64,000 nt of DNA from an uncultured Pseudomonadales bacterium (GCA_951813295.1 CATOTI010000002.1:2924522-2988521); one strand, 5' to 3'; positions 54,234 to 63,027 are shown, counted from the first letter of the stretch. The notes: generated by a model from the sequence alone, not told the origin. Made by a program: numbers and translations.

Positions 54234-55157
54234 ATGAAGAAGGAAAAGATCGACCACGGTCGGAAACCCGAACGCCTCGTGGTCGACGATGCGGCGGGAC
54301 AGCGACTCGACAACTTCCTCATTCGAACGATGAAGGGGGTACCGCGCACGCGGATCTATCGCATGGTTCGACGTGGCGAAGTTCGCGTGAACGGAGGGCG
54401 CAAGAAAGTCGACTATCGGCTCGAGCCTGGCGACGAGGTGCGGATTCCGCCGCACCGGGGAGCCGATCGGGTGGACCCATCGAGTAGCGACGATGCTCGC
54501 GCGCTCGGAGATCGCTTAACCGCGCATATCCTCTTCGAGGACCAGAAGCTGCTCGTCCTCGATAAACCGTCGGGCATCGCCGTGCATGGCGGTAGCGGCG
54601 TCTCTCACGGTGTGATCGAAGCACTCCGGGCCTTGCGAACAGAACCGCTGGAACTCGCTCACCGGATCGACCGCGACACCTCGGGAATTCTCGTCGTCGC
54701 CAAACGTCGGGCGGCGCTCCGGGAACTCCACGCCGCGTTTCGCGACGGTAGCGTTCAGAAGCGATATGACGTCGTCGTTGGCGGGCTCTGGCCGAAGAAG
54801 GTTCGAACGATCACGGATCGGCTCATGCGCTACACCCTCCCGAACGGCGAGCGGCGCGTGCGGGTGAGTCCAGACGGCGAACGCGCGCGGACCGATTTCG
54901 AGGTCGTTGGCGTCGATGAGGCGAAGCGGCGGACGTGGCTCGCGGCGTTCCCGAGGACGGGCCGCACACATCAGATCCGAGTCCACGCCTTGAGTATCGA
55001 CTGTCCGATCCTCGGAGATGACAAGTATGCGCAGCGAACGGGACGCCAGGGGCGGCTGATGCTGCACGCGAGCCGTATTCGTTTCCCGCTCGACGGCGAG
55101 CTACGCCGGTTCGAAGCCCCGCTACCGTCTGCGTTTGCCGAAGCGGGCGATTGGTGA
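54234..55157 (+). CDS. rluC: 23S rRNA pseudouridine synthase RluC
   Basis: Makes pseudouridines in 23S rRNA. The 307-residue protein has an N-terminal S4 RNA-binding domain (GQRLDNFLIRTMKGVPRTRI; MVRRGEVRVNGGRKKVDYRL) and the catalytic domain with the active-site aspartate in LELAHRIDRDTSGILVVAKR, plus GRTHQIRVHALSIDCPILGD. DGERARTDFEV is the usual RluC/D segment. The family is shared with RluD, but the position opposite rne favours RluC. The ATG at 54234 is preceded by weak purines; the start is not strongly fixed. Confidence 0.93.
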   Translation: MKKEKIDHGRKPERLVVDDAAGQRLDNFLIRTMKGVPRTRIYRMVRRGEVRVNGGRKKVDYRLEPGDEVRIPPHRGADRVDPSSSDDARALGDRLTAHILFEDQKLLVLDKPSGIAVHGGSGVSHGVIEALRALRTEPLELAHRIDRDTSGILVVAKRRAALRELHAAFRDGSVQKRYDVVVGGLWPKKVRTITDRLMRYTLPNGERRVRVSPDGERARTDFEVVGVDEAKRRTWLAAFPRTGRTHQIRVHALSIDCPILGDDKYAQRTGRQGRLMLHASRIRFPLDGELRRFEAPLPSAFAEAGDW

Positions 55158-55193
55158 AGCTGACGCGCCTTGCGCAGGGCAACGGACGTGTCG

Positions 55194-55811
55194 TCAACCC
55201 AGGGGGTCTATGCCCACCTGGCGCAGCATCGCGCCGAGTCTGATCAGCGGCAGACCGATCCCGGCTGCGGGATCGGTCGTCTCGATCGCCTCGAAGAGCA
55301 AACTACCCCGGCTCTCGGACTTGATGGACCCCGCGCAGTCGAGCGGCTCGTCGAGTTCGACATAACGCTCGATTTCCGCGCGCGTGAGATCGCGGAAGCG
55401 CACGTCCGTTCGATCGATGTGACCGAGCGTGGTGTCCGTCGTTCGATCGATTACGGCGAGCCCGGTGAGGAACGTCAGCGTTCGTCCCGCACTCGTCAGC
55501 AGTTGCTCGACCGCGTTCTCGAACGTTCCCGGTTTGCCGAGGATCTGCCCGCCTCGAACCGCGACCTGATCAGAACCGATCACGACGGCGTGCGGATGTT
55601 CGTCGGCGATCGCGAGAGCTTTGCCGAACGACAATCGCTCGACCAACGCTTCGGGCGTCTCCCCGGCGAGCGGTGTTTCGTCGATCGACGGCGAGATTGC
55701 CTCGAACGGCAAACCGAAGCGCGTCAAGAGATCACGCCGGTAGCGCGACGAAGAGGCAAGGATGATGGGCTTCACGGGGGGACTCGTTGCAGCGTGCGGC
55801 GATTTTGACAC
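55194..55811 (-). CDS. Maf-like nucleotide pyrophosphatase (YceF-type)
   Basis: A house-cleaning nucleotide pyrophosphatase of the Maf family, 205 residues from a GTG at 55811, or 193 from a GTG at 55775 that begins directly at VKPIILASSSRYRRDL, the usual family start. Motifs: ASSSRYRRDLLTRFGLPFE, IDETPLAGETPE, VIGSDQVA (catalytic aspartate) and ILGKPGTFENAVEQL. The ILGKPGT with DQVA is typical of the YceF (7-methyl-GTP) subgroup, as is its place next to yceD. It converges on rluC with a 36-base gap. Confidence 0.9.
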   Translation of the reverse strand: MSKSPHAATSPPVKPIILASSSRYRRDLLTRFGLPFEAISPSIDETPLAGETPEALVERLSFGKALAIADEHPHAVVIGSDQVAVRGGQILGKPGTFENAVEQLLTSAGRTLTFLTGLAVIDRTTDTTLGHIDRTDVRFRDLTRAEIERYVELDEPLDCAGSIKSESRGSLLFEAIETTDPAAGIGLPLIRLGAMLRQVGIDPLG

Positions 55812-55897
55812 GCTTTGGGGTGGTCCCTATCATCCGCGGCCGCGCGATCGTGAGCGTCGGATAGGTTGATGCTCGAACGGGTTGCGCTCCGTCGCTC

Positions 55898-56488
55898 ATG
55901 AGCGACGAATCGGGCCAGACGGCGATCAGCGCGGGAAACAGGATGGCGAGTGGCGATCAATCGCAGGATGTACCGCAAATCGATCCATTGGCTTACGCAA
56001 GACACGGACGCCGCTGGATCGGCACGGTGCCGAGCAAAGCGTTCGAACGAATGGCGGGGCTGGCTACGCTTAACGACGTAGCAGTTGAGCTCGCGTTCGA
56101 GATCGATGATCACGGACGCATTCACATGCGAGGCGGAGGTAAAGCAGAAGCGCGAATCGTTTGTCAGCGCTGTCTCGAGGATGTCGCCGTGACCGTTGAG
56201 TCTTCGCTCGACGTCCGGGTGATGTCCTCGGAGCAGCGAGCACAAGAGATCGCTAGAGACTACGACACGATGGTCGTCGATGCCCGGACGCTTTCGGTTG
56301 CCGAACTCGTCGAAGACGATCTGATCTTGTCGTTGCCGGAGTTGGGTTGTGGTGCCGGAGATGATTGTCCGCATCGACTCCCGACGGAGTTTCCGGACGA
56401 GCAATCCGCGGACGATGGTGAAAGCGCACGGGAAGACAACCCATTCGCAGTGCTCGAATCGTTGAAGAGCAAACTCTCGTCGGAGTGA
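55898..56488 (+). CDS. yceD: YceD/DUF177 family protein
   Basis: A 196-residue protein of the DUF177 family, encoded before rpmF in most bacteria and linked to 23S rRNA accumulation in E. coli and plants. The core is HMRGGGKAEARIVCQRCLED followed by VAVTVESSLDVRVMSSEQRA, with the CxRC pair, and LSVAELVEDDLILSLPELGC with Cys near 161 and 166 (GCGAGDDCPHR). The first 35 residues are a non-conserved extension. It is followed by rpmF after 84 bases. Confidence 0.9.
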   Translation: MSDESGQTAISAGNRMASGDQSQDVPQIDPLAYARHGRRWIGTVPSKAFERMAGLATLNDVAVELAFEIDDHGRIHMRGGGKAEARIVCQRCLEDVAVTVESSLDVRVMSSEQRAQEIARDYDTMVVDARTLSVAELVEDDLILSLPELGCGAGDDCPHRLPTEFPDEQSADDGESAREDNPFAVLESLKSKLSSE

Positions 56489-56572
56489 CACGAGGGATTC
56501 GACATCGACGGCCCGTCGGTAGGCCGTAAGAGAACACGCAGACAGTACGAATACGCAGATAGGACCCGAGAC

Positions 56573-56749
56573 ATGGCGGTACAAAAAAACAAAGTGACGC
56601 GAGCGAGACGTGGCAAGCGGCGCTCGCATGACAGCCTCAAGAATCCCGCGATTTCGATCGATGCGGAAACGGGCGAGACCCATCGTCGCCACCACATCAC
56701 GGCGGACGGCTTCTACAAAGGTCGCCGCGTCGTCGAAGTCGAAGAGTAG
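56573..56749 (+). CDS. rpmF: 50S ribosomal protein L32
   Basis: A 58-residue ribosomal protein read directly from the sequence. It starts [20 protein letters not shown] and continues through [18 protein letters not shown] to [19 protein letters not shown] is the near-universal L32 start. This version lacks the four zinc-binding cysteines found in some L32 proteins. It ends at TAG 56747-56749. It lies between yceD and fabD; plsX and fabH, which often follow, are missing. Confidence 0.96.
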   Translation: MAVQKNKVTRARRGKRRSHDSLKNPAISIDAETGETHRRHHITADGFYKGRRVVEVEE

Positions 56750-56835
56750 CGAAGCGCACTCGATACGTCGGCATTCGCCGATCACGTTGGGAACCGGATC
56801 GAAGTGGCGCACGCGCCGCCTCGATCTCGATGGGC

Positions 56836-56841
56836 GAGGAG
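56836..56841 (+). promoter_or_regulatory. Ribosome-binding site of fabD
   Basis: GAGGAG ends seven bases before the GTG at 56849, fixing that codon as the fabD start over the ATG at 56804. The 99-base stretch 56750-56848 between rpmF and fabD holds no other gene. Confidence 0.75.
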
Positions 56842-56848
56842 AACGCGC

Positions 56849-57772
56849 GTGAGTTTGGGATTCCTATTTCCAGGGCAGGGCGCCCAGACCGTGGGGATGC
56901 TCGATGACATCGGGGCTGTCGAAGCCTCGGTAGGTGAACGATTCGGCGAGGCGTCGGATGCGATTGGCATCGACCTTTCGGCGATTGTTCGTGAAGGTCC
57001 AGCAGAGGATCTGAACCGTACCGAGATCACCCAACCGGCGATGCTGACCGCCAGCATCGCGCTGCACGAAGTCTGGACGGCGCGCGGTGGCGCGGAACCG
57101 ACGGTGGTGGCCGGACACAGCCTCGGTGAGTATTCGGCGCTTACCGTCGCGGGCGTGCTCGAGTTCGCCGATGCGGTACGGCTCGTGCACGAGCGTGGCA
57201 AGTTGATGCAGGCGGCGGTTCCCGAAGGACAGGGCGCTATGGCCGCGATCCTGGGTCTCGACGACGACGTGATTGCCGAGTGTTGCGCGTCGGTCGATGG
57301 CGTCGTGAGTTCGGCAAACTTCAACTCACCCGGGCAGGTGGTGATCGCTGGCGCGGCCGATGCGGTCGCCGCGGCGACGGCGGCATGTCAGGAAGCGGGC
57401 GCGCGTCGCGCGGTCGTGCTCGACGTCAGCGTGCCCTCGCACTGCGCTCTAATGGAACCGGCCGGCGCAGCCTTGGCCGACCTCCTCAATGACGTCGGGC
57501 TGAAGGACGCCGGTATTCCCGTCGTTCAGAACTACTCGGCCGCGGCGGTCACCGATCGTTCGACGATCCGTGAGAACCTCCTGGCGCAATTGGTATCGCC
57601 CGTTCGTTGGGCGGATTCGATGGCGACGATGGTCGCGGCGGGAACACGTGATTTCGTCGAATGTGGTCCGGGTAAGGTCCTCGCGGGACTTGCCAAAAGG
57701 ATCGATCGCAAACTCGGCGTCGATTCGATCGGCGACCTTGCGAGCCTGGAAGCAGCCCTCGCCGATGACTGA
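56849..57772 (+). CDS. fabD: Malonyl-CoA:ACP transacylase FabD
   Basis: Loads malonyl groups onto acyl carrier protein for fatty-acid synthesis. The 307-residue protein has LGFLFPGQGAQTVGML at the start, the catalytic serine in VVAGHSLGEYSALTVAGVLE (GHSLG) near residue 92, the arginine of VRLVHERGKLMQ, the second histidine in VPSHCALMEPAG and QLVSPVRWADSMATMV. The start was taken as GTG 56849 from its GAGGAG site. It overlaps fabG by 8 bases, so fabD-fabG are co-translated. Confidence 0.95.
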   Translation: MSLGFLFPGQGAQTVGMLDDIGAVEASVGERFGEASDAIGIDLSAIVREGPAEDLNRTEITQPAMLTASIALHEVWTARGGAEPTVVAGHSLGEYSALTVAGVLEFADAVRLVHERGKLMQAAVPEGQGAMAAILGLDDDVIAECCASVDGVVSSANFNSPGQVVIAGAADAVAAATAACQEAGARRAVVLDVSVPSHCALMEPAGAALADLLNDVGLKDAGIPVVQNYSAAAVTDRSTIRENLLAQLVSPVRWADSMATMVAAGTRDFVECGPGKVLAGLAKRIDRKLGVDSIGDLASLEAALADD

Positions 57773-58496
57773 CGAACAGCGCGTAGCACTCGTCACGGGG
57801 GCAACCCGCGGCATCGGTGCGGCGATCGCGGAGCGGTTGGCGGCGGATGGCTATTCGGTCGTCGGTACGGCTACCAGCGCGGCTGGTGCCGCCACGGTGG
57901 CCGAGCGCCTCGGCGAAGGCCGCGGCATCGAGCTCAGGATCGATGACGACGAAAGTGTCACCGGCGGGCTCGAGCATATTGCTTCCGCCTTCGGAGCGCC
58001 CTCGATCGTCGTCAACAACGCCGGGATCAACCGCGACAATCTGCTCATGCGAATGAGCGCGGAACAGTGGTCGTCCGTGATCGATACGAATCTGAGCGGA
58101 CTCTATCGCGTCGTCAAACCGTTACTTCGATCGATGATGCGAGCGCGCTGGGGCCGCATCATTTCCGTTTCATCCGTCGTCGGGCGGATGGGTAACGCGG
58201 GTCAGGTCAACTATGCGGCAAGCAAGGCCGGGATCGAGGGCTTCAGCCGCGCGCTCGCGCTCGAAGTGGGGAGTCGCGGGATCACGGTCAACGCCGTTGC
58301 ACCGGGGTTCATCGAGACGGACATGACGGACGAACTGAATGAAGAAATGCGCGCGGCGATGATCGAAAAGATCGCGCTCGCGCGTATGGGAACCGGCGCG
58401 GAAGTGGCCCATGCGGTCGCCTTTCTCGCCAGCGAGGGCGCCGGCTACATCACTGGCGAAACGCTGCAGGTGAACGGCGGCATTTACCAGAATTGA
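57765..58496 (+). CDS. fabG: 3-oxoacyl-ACP reductase FabG
   Basis: NADPH-dependent reductase of fatty-acid elongation. The 243-residue SDR has [40 protein letters not shown], the catalytic serine in [40 protein letters not shown] and [25 protein letters not shown] and the N-A-G-I-N-R-D motif identify FabG rather than other SDRs. It is followed by acpP after 94 bases. Confidence 0.95.
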   Translation: MTDEQRVALVTGATRGIGAAIAERLAADGYSVVGTATSAAGAATVAERLGEGRGIELRIDDDESVTGGLEHIASAFGAPSIVVNNAGINRDNLLMRMSAEQWSSVIDTNLSGLYRVVKPLLRSMMRARWGRIISVSSVVGRMGNAGQVNYAASKAGIEGFSRALALEVGSRGITVNAVAPGFIETDMTDELNEEMRAAMIEKIALARMGTGAEVAHAVAFLASEGAGYITGETLQVNGGIYQN

Positions 58497-58545
58497 TCAA
58501 CTTTTTCGTGCTTTTTGGGCTGTAGGATCACGCCAACCTTGGCGC

Positions 58546-58551
58546 TACACT
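58546..58551 (+). promoter_or_regulatory. Possible -10 box upstream of acpP
   Basis: TACACT in the context gcgctacactacgc, 39 bases before the acpP ATG, resembles the GCTACxAT elements seen elsewhere in the window. No clear -35 hexamer lies 16-18 bases upstream. acpP is often transcribed from its own strong promoter within fab operons, which makes this worth noting. Confidence 0.3.
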
Positions 58552-58590
58552 ACGCGCCCCCCGGCACCACCAAGCAAAAGGAATCGTGTC

Positions 58591-58824
58591 ATGAGCGATG
58601 TCGAAGAACGTGTAAAGAAGCTCATCTGTGAACAGCTAGGCGTCAAGGAAGACGAAGTCAAAGAAGAAGCTTCCTTCGTCGACGATCTCGGCGCCGATTC
58701 GCTCGATACGGTTGAGCTCGTGATGGCACTCGAAGAGGAATTCGAGACGGAGATTCCCGACGAAGAAGCCGAGAACATCACGACCGTCAAGGAAGCGATC
58801 GACTACATCAAGGCGCACCAGTAG
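58591..58824 (+). CDS. acpP: Acyl carrier protein
   Basis: A 77-residue acidic carrier that holds growing acyl chains on phosphopantetheine. The attachment serine is in [20 protein letters not shown] (DSL motif, near residue 37), and the flanks [20 protein letters not shown] and [20 protein letters not shown] are standard. Canonical length. It lies between fabG and fabF, 12 bases before fabF. Confidence 0.97.
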   Translation: MSDVEERVKKLICEQLGVKEDEVKEEASFVDDLGADSLDTVELVMALEEEFETEIPDEEAENITTVKEAIDYIKAHQ

Positions 58825-58836
58825 TCGGGCGAACTC

Positions 58837-60069
58837 ATGAGTAGACGACGAGTCGTCGTTACCGGAGTCGGGCTACTTTGCCCGATCGGTAATACCGTCG
58901 CGGATGCCTGGGCCGCGGCGATGGCCGGCAAGAGCGGCGCAAGCACGATCGATTCATTCGATACCGAGGGGCAGTCGGTCACCATCGGCGCAGGCGTTGA
59001 TGATTTCGACGTCTCGCTCTACATGGACCGCAAGGAAGCGCGTCGGCTGGACCCGTTCATCCAGTACGGGATGGCGGCGGGAATGCAGGCGATCCAAGAC
59101 GCCGGATTGGAGGATGCCGACGATCCCGAACGGATTGGGATCGCGATCGGTTCGGGCATCGGCGGGATCAACACGATCGAGGCCACGCACTCCACCTATC
59201 TGAACCGTGGCGCGAGCCGCGTCTCACCATTTTTTGTGCCGTCGAGCGTGATCAACATGATCGCCGGCAATCTGTCGATCAAGTATGGCTTCCGCGGCCC
59301 CAATATCGCCGTAGTGACCGCCTGCACGACGGGTACCCACAACATCGGTCTCGGTGCCCGGATGATCCAGTACGGTGAAGCGGACGCCATGGTCGTCGGC
59401 GGTTCCGAACAAGCCACCTCGCCCGTCACGATCGCGGGTTTTGCGTCGATGAAAGCGCTGTCGACCCGCAACGACGATCCCGAGGCGGCTTCGCGACCGT
59501 GGGACGTCGATCGTGATGGATTCGTTTTGGGCGACGGAGCGGGTGTCCTGGTGCTCGAGGAATACGAGCGCGCCAAAGCGCGGGGTGCTTCGATCTACTG
59601 TGAGGTCGCTGGATTCGGCATGACCGGTGACGCGCATCACATCACGAGCCCGCCGGATGACGGTCGGGGGGCCGTCGCGTCGATGCGACTCGCGATCGAG
59701 GACGCCGCACTCGCCCCATCGGATATCGACTACGTCAATGCGCACGGTACCTCGACCCCGCAGGGCGACATCGCCGAGACGCTGTCGATCAAGGCCGTGT
59801 TCGGGGCTGATACGAAAGTCGCCGTCAGCTCGACGAAATCGATGATCGGGCACCTGCTCGGTGCTGCGGGCGCTGTCGAAGGCATCTTCAGCGTCCTGGC
59901 GGTGGCGAAAGACATCGCCCCACCGACGATTAATCTCCACAATCCCGATCCGCAATGTGATCTCGACTACGTACCTCACGAACCGCGTGAAATGCCGATT
60001 CGAGCGGCGCTATCGAACTCGTTCGGGTTCGGCGGTACGAACGGGACGCTGGTCTTCAAAGCGATCTAG
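58837..60069 (+). CDS. fabF: 3-oxoacyl-ACP synthase II FabF
   Basis: Condensing enzyme of fatty-acid elongation. The 410-residue protein has the start RRRVVVTGVGLLCPIGNTVA, the active-site cysteine in AVVTACTTGTHNIGLGARMI, the first histidine in DYVNAHGTSTPQGDIAETLS and the second in KSMIGHLLGAAGAVEGIF. The active cysteine lies in TACTTGTH, whereas E. coli FabF reads TACTSG, a permitted change. Standard length. With FabH missing here, initiation must rely on a gene outside the window. Confidence 0.96.
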   Translation: MSRRRVVVTGVGLLCPIGNTVADAWAAAMAGKSGASTIDSFDTEGQSVTIGAGVDDFDVSLYMDRKEARRLDPFIQYGMAAGMQAIQDAGLEDADDPERIGIAIGSGIGGINTIEATHSTYLNRGASRVSPFFVPSSVINMIAGNLSIKYGFRGPNIAVVTACTTGTHNIGLGARMIQYGEADAMVVGGSEQATSPVTIAGFASMKALSTRNDDPEAASRPWDVDRDGFVLGDGAGVLVLEEYERAKARGASIYCEVAGFGMTGDAHHITSPPDDGRGAVASMRLAIEDAALAPSDIDYVNAHGTSTPQGDIAETLSIKAVFGADTKVAVSSTKSMIGHLLGAAGAVEGIFSVLAVAKDIAPPTINLHNPDPQCDLDYVPHEPREMPIRAALSNSFGFGGTNGTLVFKAI

Positions 60070-60159
60070 CGCGGTCACCGTGCGTCATCTCCAGGCGATT
60101 CGTGTCGGTGGCGCGATCGCGTTGATGACGGACGGCGACTGGTTTCGACGCGTCGCGCG

Positions 60160-61221
60160 ATGACCGGCCCAGAATCGGCGAACGAATCGGCGAACGAATC
60201 GTCAACGAATTCCCGGCGAACGTATCGGCTACTTTGGATACCGGTCGTGTTTTCTATCGCCGGGGTCGCCTTCCTGCTCCTGGCGCCTCGGTATCTCGAC
60301 GATTGGGCGAAACGACCGCTCGCGAATACCAGTCCAGTCGTTTTCGAGATCGAGCCGGGATCGACCTTCGACCGGTTCGCGAAGTCCCTCGAATCGACGG
60401 GCGTACTCGACAGCGCCTGGCTCTTCACGCTGCGCGCCAACGACCTGGGCGTCGCGCGCAAGATCCAGGTAGGTGAATACGAGATCAGCGCCACGGATTC
60501 ACCGGATTCGCTGATCGCGAAAGTCATCAGCGGCGCTGTGATCGCGCACGCAGTGACGTTCATCGAAGGGTCGACGATAGCCGACGTGCTGGATCAGCTC
60601 GAAGCGAACGCGCTGCTCGTCTTCGACGTGACGAGTCTCGACGACCTCGCGGGGCGGTTGGGACTCGATGTCGGGTTGCCGCTCGAAGGCCGATTCTTCC
60701 CCGACACGTATTACTTCCACAGCGGCGATCCGGCCTCTTCACTCCTTCGCCGGGCGCATGAAAGGATGGACAGCGTGTTGTCGACCGCCTGGGCGGGACG
60801 GGTGAAGGATTTGCCGTACTCGACGCCCTATGAGTCGTTGATCATGGCCTCGATTGTCGAGAAGGAAACGGGCCATGCCGATGATCGGGCGCGAGTCGCG
60901 GGCGTGTTCCTGCGCCGGCTGACCCGCGACATGCGGCTGCAATCCGACCCAACGGTGATCTACGGGCTGGGGGATGCCTTCGACGGAGATCTGACACGCG
61001 CGCATCTCGAAGCGAAAACTCCTTACAACACCTACCGGATTGAAGGCCTCCCGCCGACGCCGATCGCGCTTCCCGGACGAGGATCGATCGAAGCAGCGCT
61101 ACATCCTGCCGAAGGCACGGCCCTCTATTTCGTCGCGCGGGGTGATGGTACGTCGGAGTTCTCCGATACCCTCGAGGAGCACAACCGTGCCGTGCGCCGA
61201 TACCAGCTCGGGCAGCCCTGA
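60160..61221 (+). CDS. mltG: Endolytic murein transglycosylase MltG
   Basis: Membrane-bound lytic transglycosylase that cuts nascent glycan strands. One N-terminal helix (LLWIPVVFSIAGVAFLLLAP) follows a Ser/Asn-rich cytoplasmic stub; then LysM-like and YceG domains. The catalytic glutamate is in LIMASIVEKETGHADDRARV, with LQSDPTVIYGLGDAFDGDLT and SPYNTYR-type TPYNTYRIEGLPPTPIALPG. The 353-residue length is near normal. Its ATG overlaps (ATGA) the stop of a tiny 27-codon frame; pabC, which usually lies between fabF and mltG, is absent, leaving a 90-base gap. Confidence 0.94.
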   Translation: MTGPESANESANESSTNSRRTYRLLWIPVVFSIAGVAFLLLAPRYLDDWAKRPLANTSPVVFEIEPGSTFDRFAKSLESTGVLDSAWLFTLRANDLGVARKIQVGEYEISATDSPDSLIAKVISGAVIAHAVTFIEGSTIADVLDQLEANALLVFDVTSLDDLAGRLGLDVGLPLEGRFFPDTYYFHSGDPASSLLRRAHERMDSVLSTAWAGRVKDLPYSTPYESLIMASIVEKETGHADDRARVAGVFLRRLTRDMRLQSDPTVIYGLGDAFDGDLTRAHLEAKTPYNTYRIEGLPPTPIALPGRGSIEAALHPAEGTALYFVARGDGTSEFSDTLEEHNRAVRRYQLGQP

Positions 61222-61222
61222 C

Positions 61223-61843
61223 GTGCCGGGTCGCTTCATCACGGTGGAAGGTTCGGAAGGCGTGGGCAAATCCACGAATATCGATTTCATTCGTCGACGT
61301 TTGACGGCGCATGGCTTCGACGTACTCGTGACGCGCGAACCGGGCGGTACGCCCCTGGCTGAAGAAATACGAACGTTGCTGCTCGCCGACCGATCGGAAG
61401 ACGTCGACCCCATGACCGAGACCCTGCTCGTCTTCGCGGCTCGAGCACAGCACGTCGCCGAGGTCATCAAGCCGGCGCTCGAGCGGGGCCGATGGGTGTT
61501 GTCGGATCGGTTTACCGATGCGAGTTTCGCCTACCAGGGCGGCGGTCGGGGTGTCGCGGATGACCACATCGAGACATTGGCAAGCTGGGTGCACTTCGAT
61601 TGCGAACCGGACATCACGTTTTTCCTCGATGCGCCGCTCGAGACGTCGTTCGCCCGAATCGCGGATCGCGAGCTCGACCGATTCGAGCAGGAACAACGCG
61701 CCTTTTTCGAACGCGTGCAGGCAAGCTATCGGAATCGGGCGGCGGCGATATCGAGAATGATCCGGATCGATGCGGGACAGCCGATCGACGACGTCCAAGC
61801 GGAGATCGAGCGTCGACTGGACGCGTTTGTCGAGGGACTTTGA
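61223..61843 (+). CDS. tmk: Thymidylate kinase
   Basis: Phosphorylates dTMP to dTDP. From the GTG at 61223, one base after the mltG stop, the 206-residue protein reads FITVEGSEGVGKSTNIDFIR (P-loop), VLVTREPGGTPLAEEIRTLL, FAARAQHVAEVIKPALERGR, VLSDRFTDASFAYQGGGRGV and a DRELDRFEQEQRAFFERV lid region, all typical of Tmk. The order mltG-tmk-holB matches E. coli and Pseudomonas. Confidence 0.95.
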   Translation: MPGRFITVEGSEGVGKSTNIDFIRRRLTAHGFDVLVTREPGGTPLAEEIRTLLLADRSEDVDPMTETLLVFAARAQHVAEVIKPALERGRWVLSDRFTDASFAYQGGGRGVADDHIETLASWVHFDCEPDITFFLDAPLETSFARIADRELDRFEQEQRAFFERVQASYRNRAAAISRMIRIDAGQPIDDVQAEIERRLDAFVEGL

Positions 61844-62713
61844 GTGGCCGAATTTCCTGTCTGGTTACAGCGACCCTGGGATCTGATCGAACGTATGACG
61901 GCGCGCCTGCCGCATGCCGTTCTGATTCACGGGCCAGCGGGTTGGGGAGCGCACGTGCTTGCCGAGCGACTTGCTTGGCGCGTCCTCGGCTTGGAGCCCG
62001 ACAGGCCCCTGGCGGAATTGGCCCACCCGGACATGCGCTGGCTGCAACCGACGGACAACGTGATCAAGGTCGACGAGATTCGTCGGTTGGGCGATTTCCT
62101 GGTGCAGACCCCGCAAGCCGGGCTTCGCAAGGTCGCGGTGATCATCGAAGCCGAGCGGATGAACGCCAACGCCTCGAATGCGCTGTTGAAGTCGTTGGAG
62201 GAACCGCCCGCGGAGAGTTTCATCATCGTGACTTCGCATTCGGCCGGGCGGCTCTTGCCGACGATTCGAAGCCGCTGCCAGGCGGTCGCGATCGCACCAG
62301 TGGGAACAGAGGTCACGGCGCCGTGGCTCGAAGGCCACGGGGTCGATCGTGATTACATCGCGTTTGCGAGCGCCGAGTACGGTGATGCACCTTTCACGAT
62401 CCTGTCGGCCTTCCAGCGCGAGGAACGTCCCTTATGGCCGGCGTTGAAGGCGGCACACGAGCAGGAAGCGAAGCTCAGCGACGTCGCTGATGCACTCAAG
62501 AACGAGCCGCTGAGTGAGCTCCTGGAACGCTGGATTCGCGTCGTTCATCGACTGTTGCGCGGCGGCGCGATGGAGCAGTCGTCGGGGATCGAGTTCTTCG
62601 ACGAGTTGCTCTCTGTCGAGAAAGCGGCCCTCGTTAACACCGGCTTGAATCGGCAGATGCAGATCGAGCGTTTGTTGGTGCACTGGCGGCGTGTGCCGAT
62701 TCGCTACGACTGA
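61844..62713 (+). CDS. holB: DNA polymerase III delta' subunit HolB
   Basis: Clamp-loader subunit. The 289-residue AAA-like protein starts at GTG 61844 directly after the tmk stop. LPHAVLIHGPAGWGAHVLAE occupies the P-loop place, but the lysine is replaced, which is usual for the non-ATPase delta' subunit. VIKVDEIRRLGDFLVQTPQA and NASNALLKSLEEPPAESFII (the SRC-like LLKSLEEPP box) are intact, as is SRCQAV. The zinc module of E. coli delta' (four cysteines, about residues 50-65) is missing; the sequence runs LGLEPDRPLAELAHPDMRW instead. Confidence 0.93.
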   Translation: MAEFPVWLQRPWDLIERMTARLPHAVLIHGPAGWGAHVLAERLAWRVLGLEPDRPLAELAHPDMRWLQPTDNVIKVDEIRRLGDFLVQTPQAGLRKVAVIIEAERMNANASNALLKSLEEPPAESFIIVTSHSAGRLLPTIRSRCQAVAIAPVGTEVTAPWLEGHGVDRDYIAFASAEYGDAPFTILSAFQREERPLWPALKAAHEQEAKLSDVADALKNEPLSELLERWIRVVHRLLRGGAMEQSSGIEFFDELLSVEKAALVNTGLNRQMQIERLLVHWRRVPIRYD

Positions 62714-63027
62714 GGCCTAAAGAAGGCGAATGACGACTGATCGCGATGACCCTTCGCGACGTCCTCGAGCAGGTCGGCCAGGTCATCAAAGCCCTCGTCG
62801 AAACCGATGCCCACACCTTGCTCCGAGCGCCAGACGACCCGGCCGGACGCGAATGTCGGCAGCGCCTTGAAGGGCAACCGGACGCTCAGAAAGACCGATT
62901 CGCCGAACGGAAGCGCCTTGGTCGTCGGCACGAAAACCCCACGACGGATGGGCCAGCTCAGAAACGAGCGCGCCAGCGCGGCCGTATCGGGATAAACGAC
63001 GGCGAGCGCCGTGACTGATGTATTCAT
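62704..63027 (-). CDS. pilZ: PilZ-domain protein
   Basis: A 107-residue PilZ-domain protein resembling Pseudomonas PilZ, a type IV pilus factor. The core GVFVPTTKALPFGESVFLSV and SGRVVWRSEQGVGIGFDEGF matches that protein. The RxxxR and DxSxxG c-di-GMP motifs are not intact, also as in Pseudomonas PilZ, so it probably does not bind c-di-GMP. In Pseudomonas pilZ follows holB on the same strand; here it is on the opposite strand and overlaps the holB 3' end by 10 bases, a local inversion. No pilus genes in the window. Confidence 0.82.
   Translation of the reverse strand: MNTSVTALAVVYPDTAALARSFLSWPIRRGVFVPTTKALPFGESVFLSVRLPFKALPTFASGRVVWRSEQGVGIGFDEGFDDLADLLEDVAKGHRDQSSFAFFRPQS

Noticed and set aside
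54185-54487. Plus-strand frame starting MNCAMPQQ ahead of rluC
   Set aside because: Runs out of frame into rluC; shadow of the real gene.
55772-56812. 346-residue minus-strand frame across yceD and rpmF
   Set aside because: Covers two recognised plus-strand genes including ribosomal protein L32; no domain seen.
60080-60163. 27-codon GTG frame between fabF and mltG whose stop overlaps the mltG ATG (ATGA)
   Set aside because: Too short and compositionally ordinary; no similarity to the aminodeoxychorismate lyase PabC expected at this place. A leader role is possible but nothing supports it.
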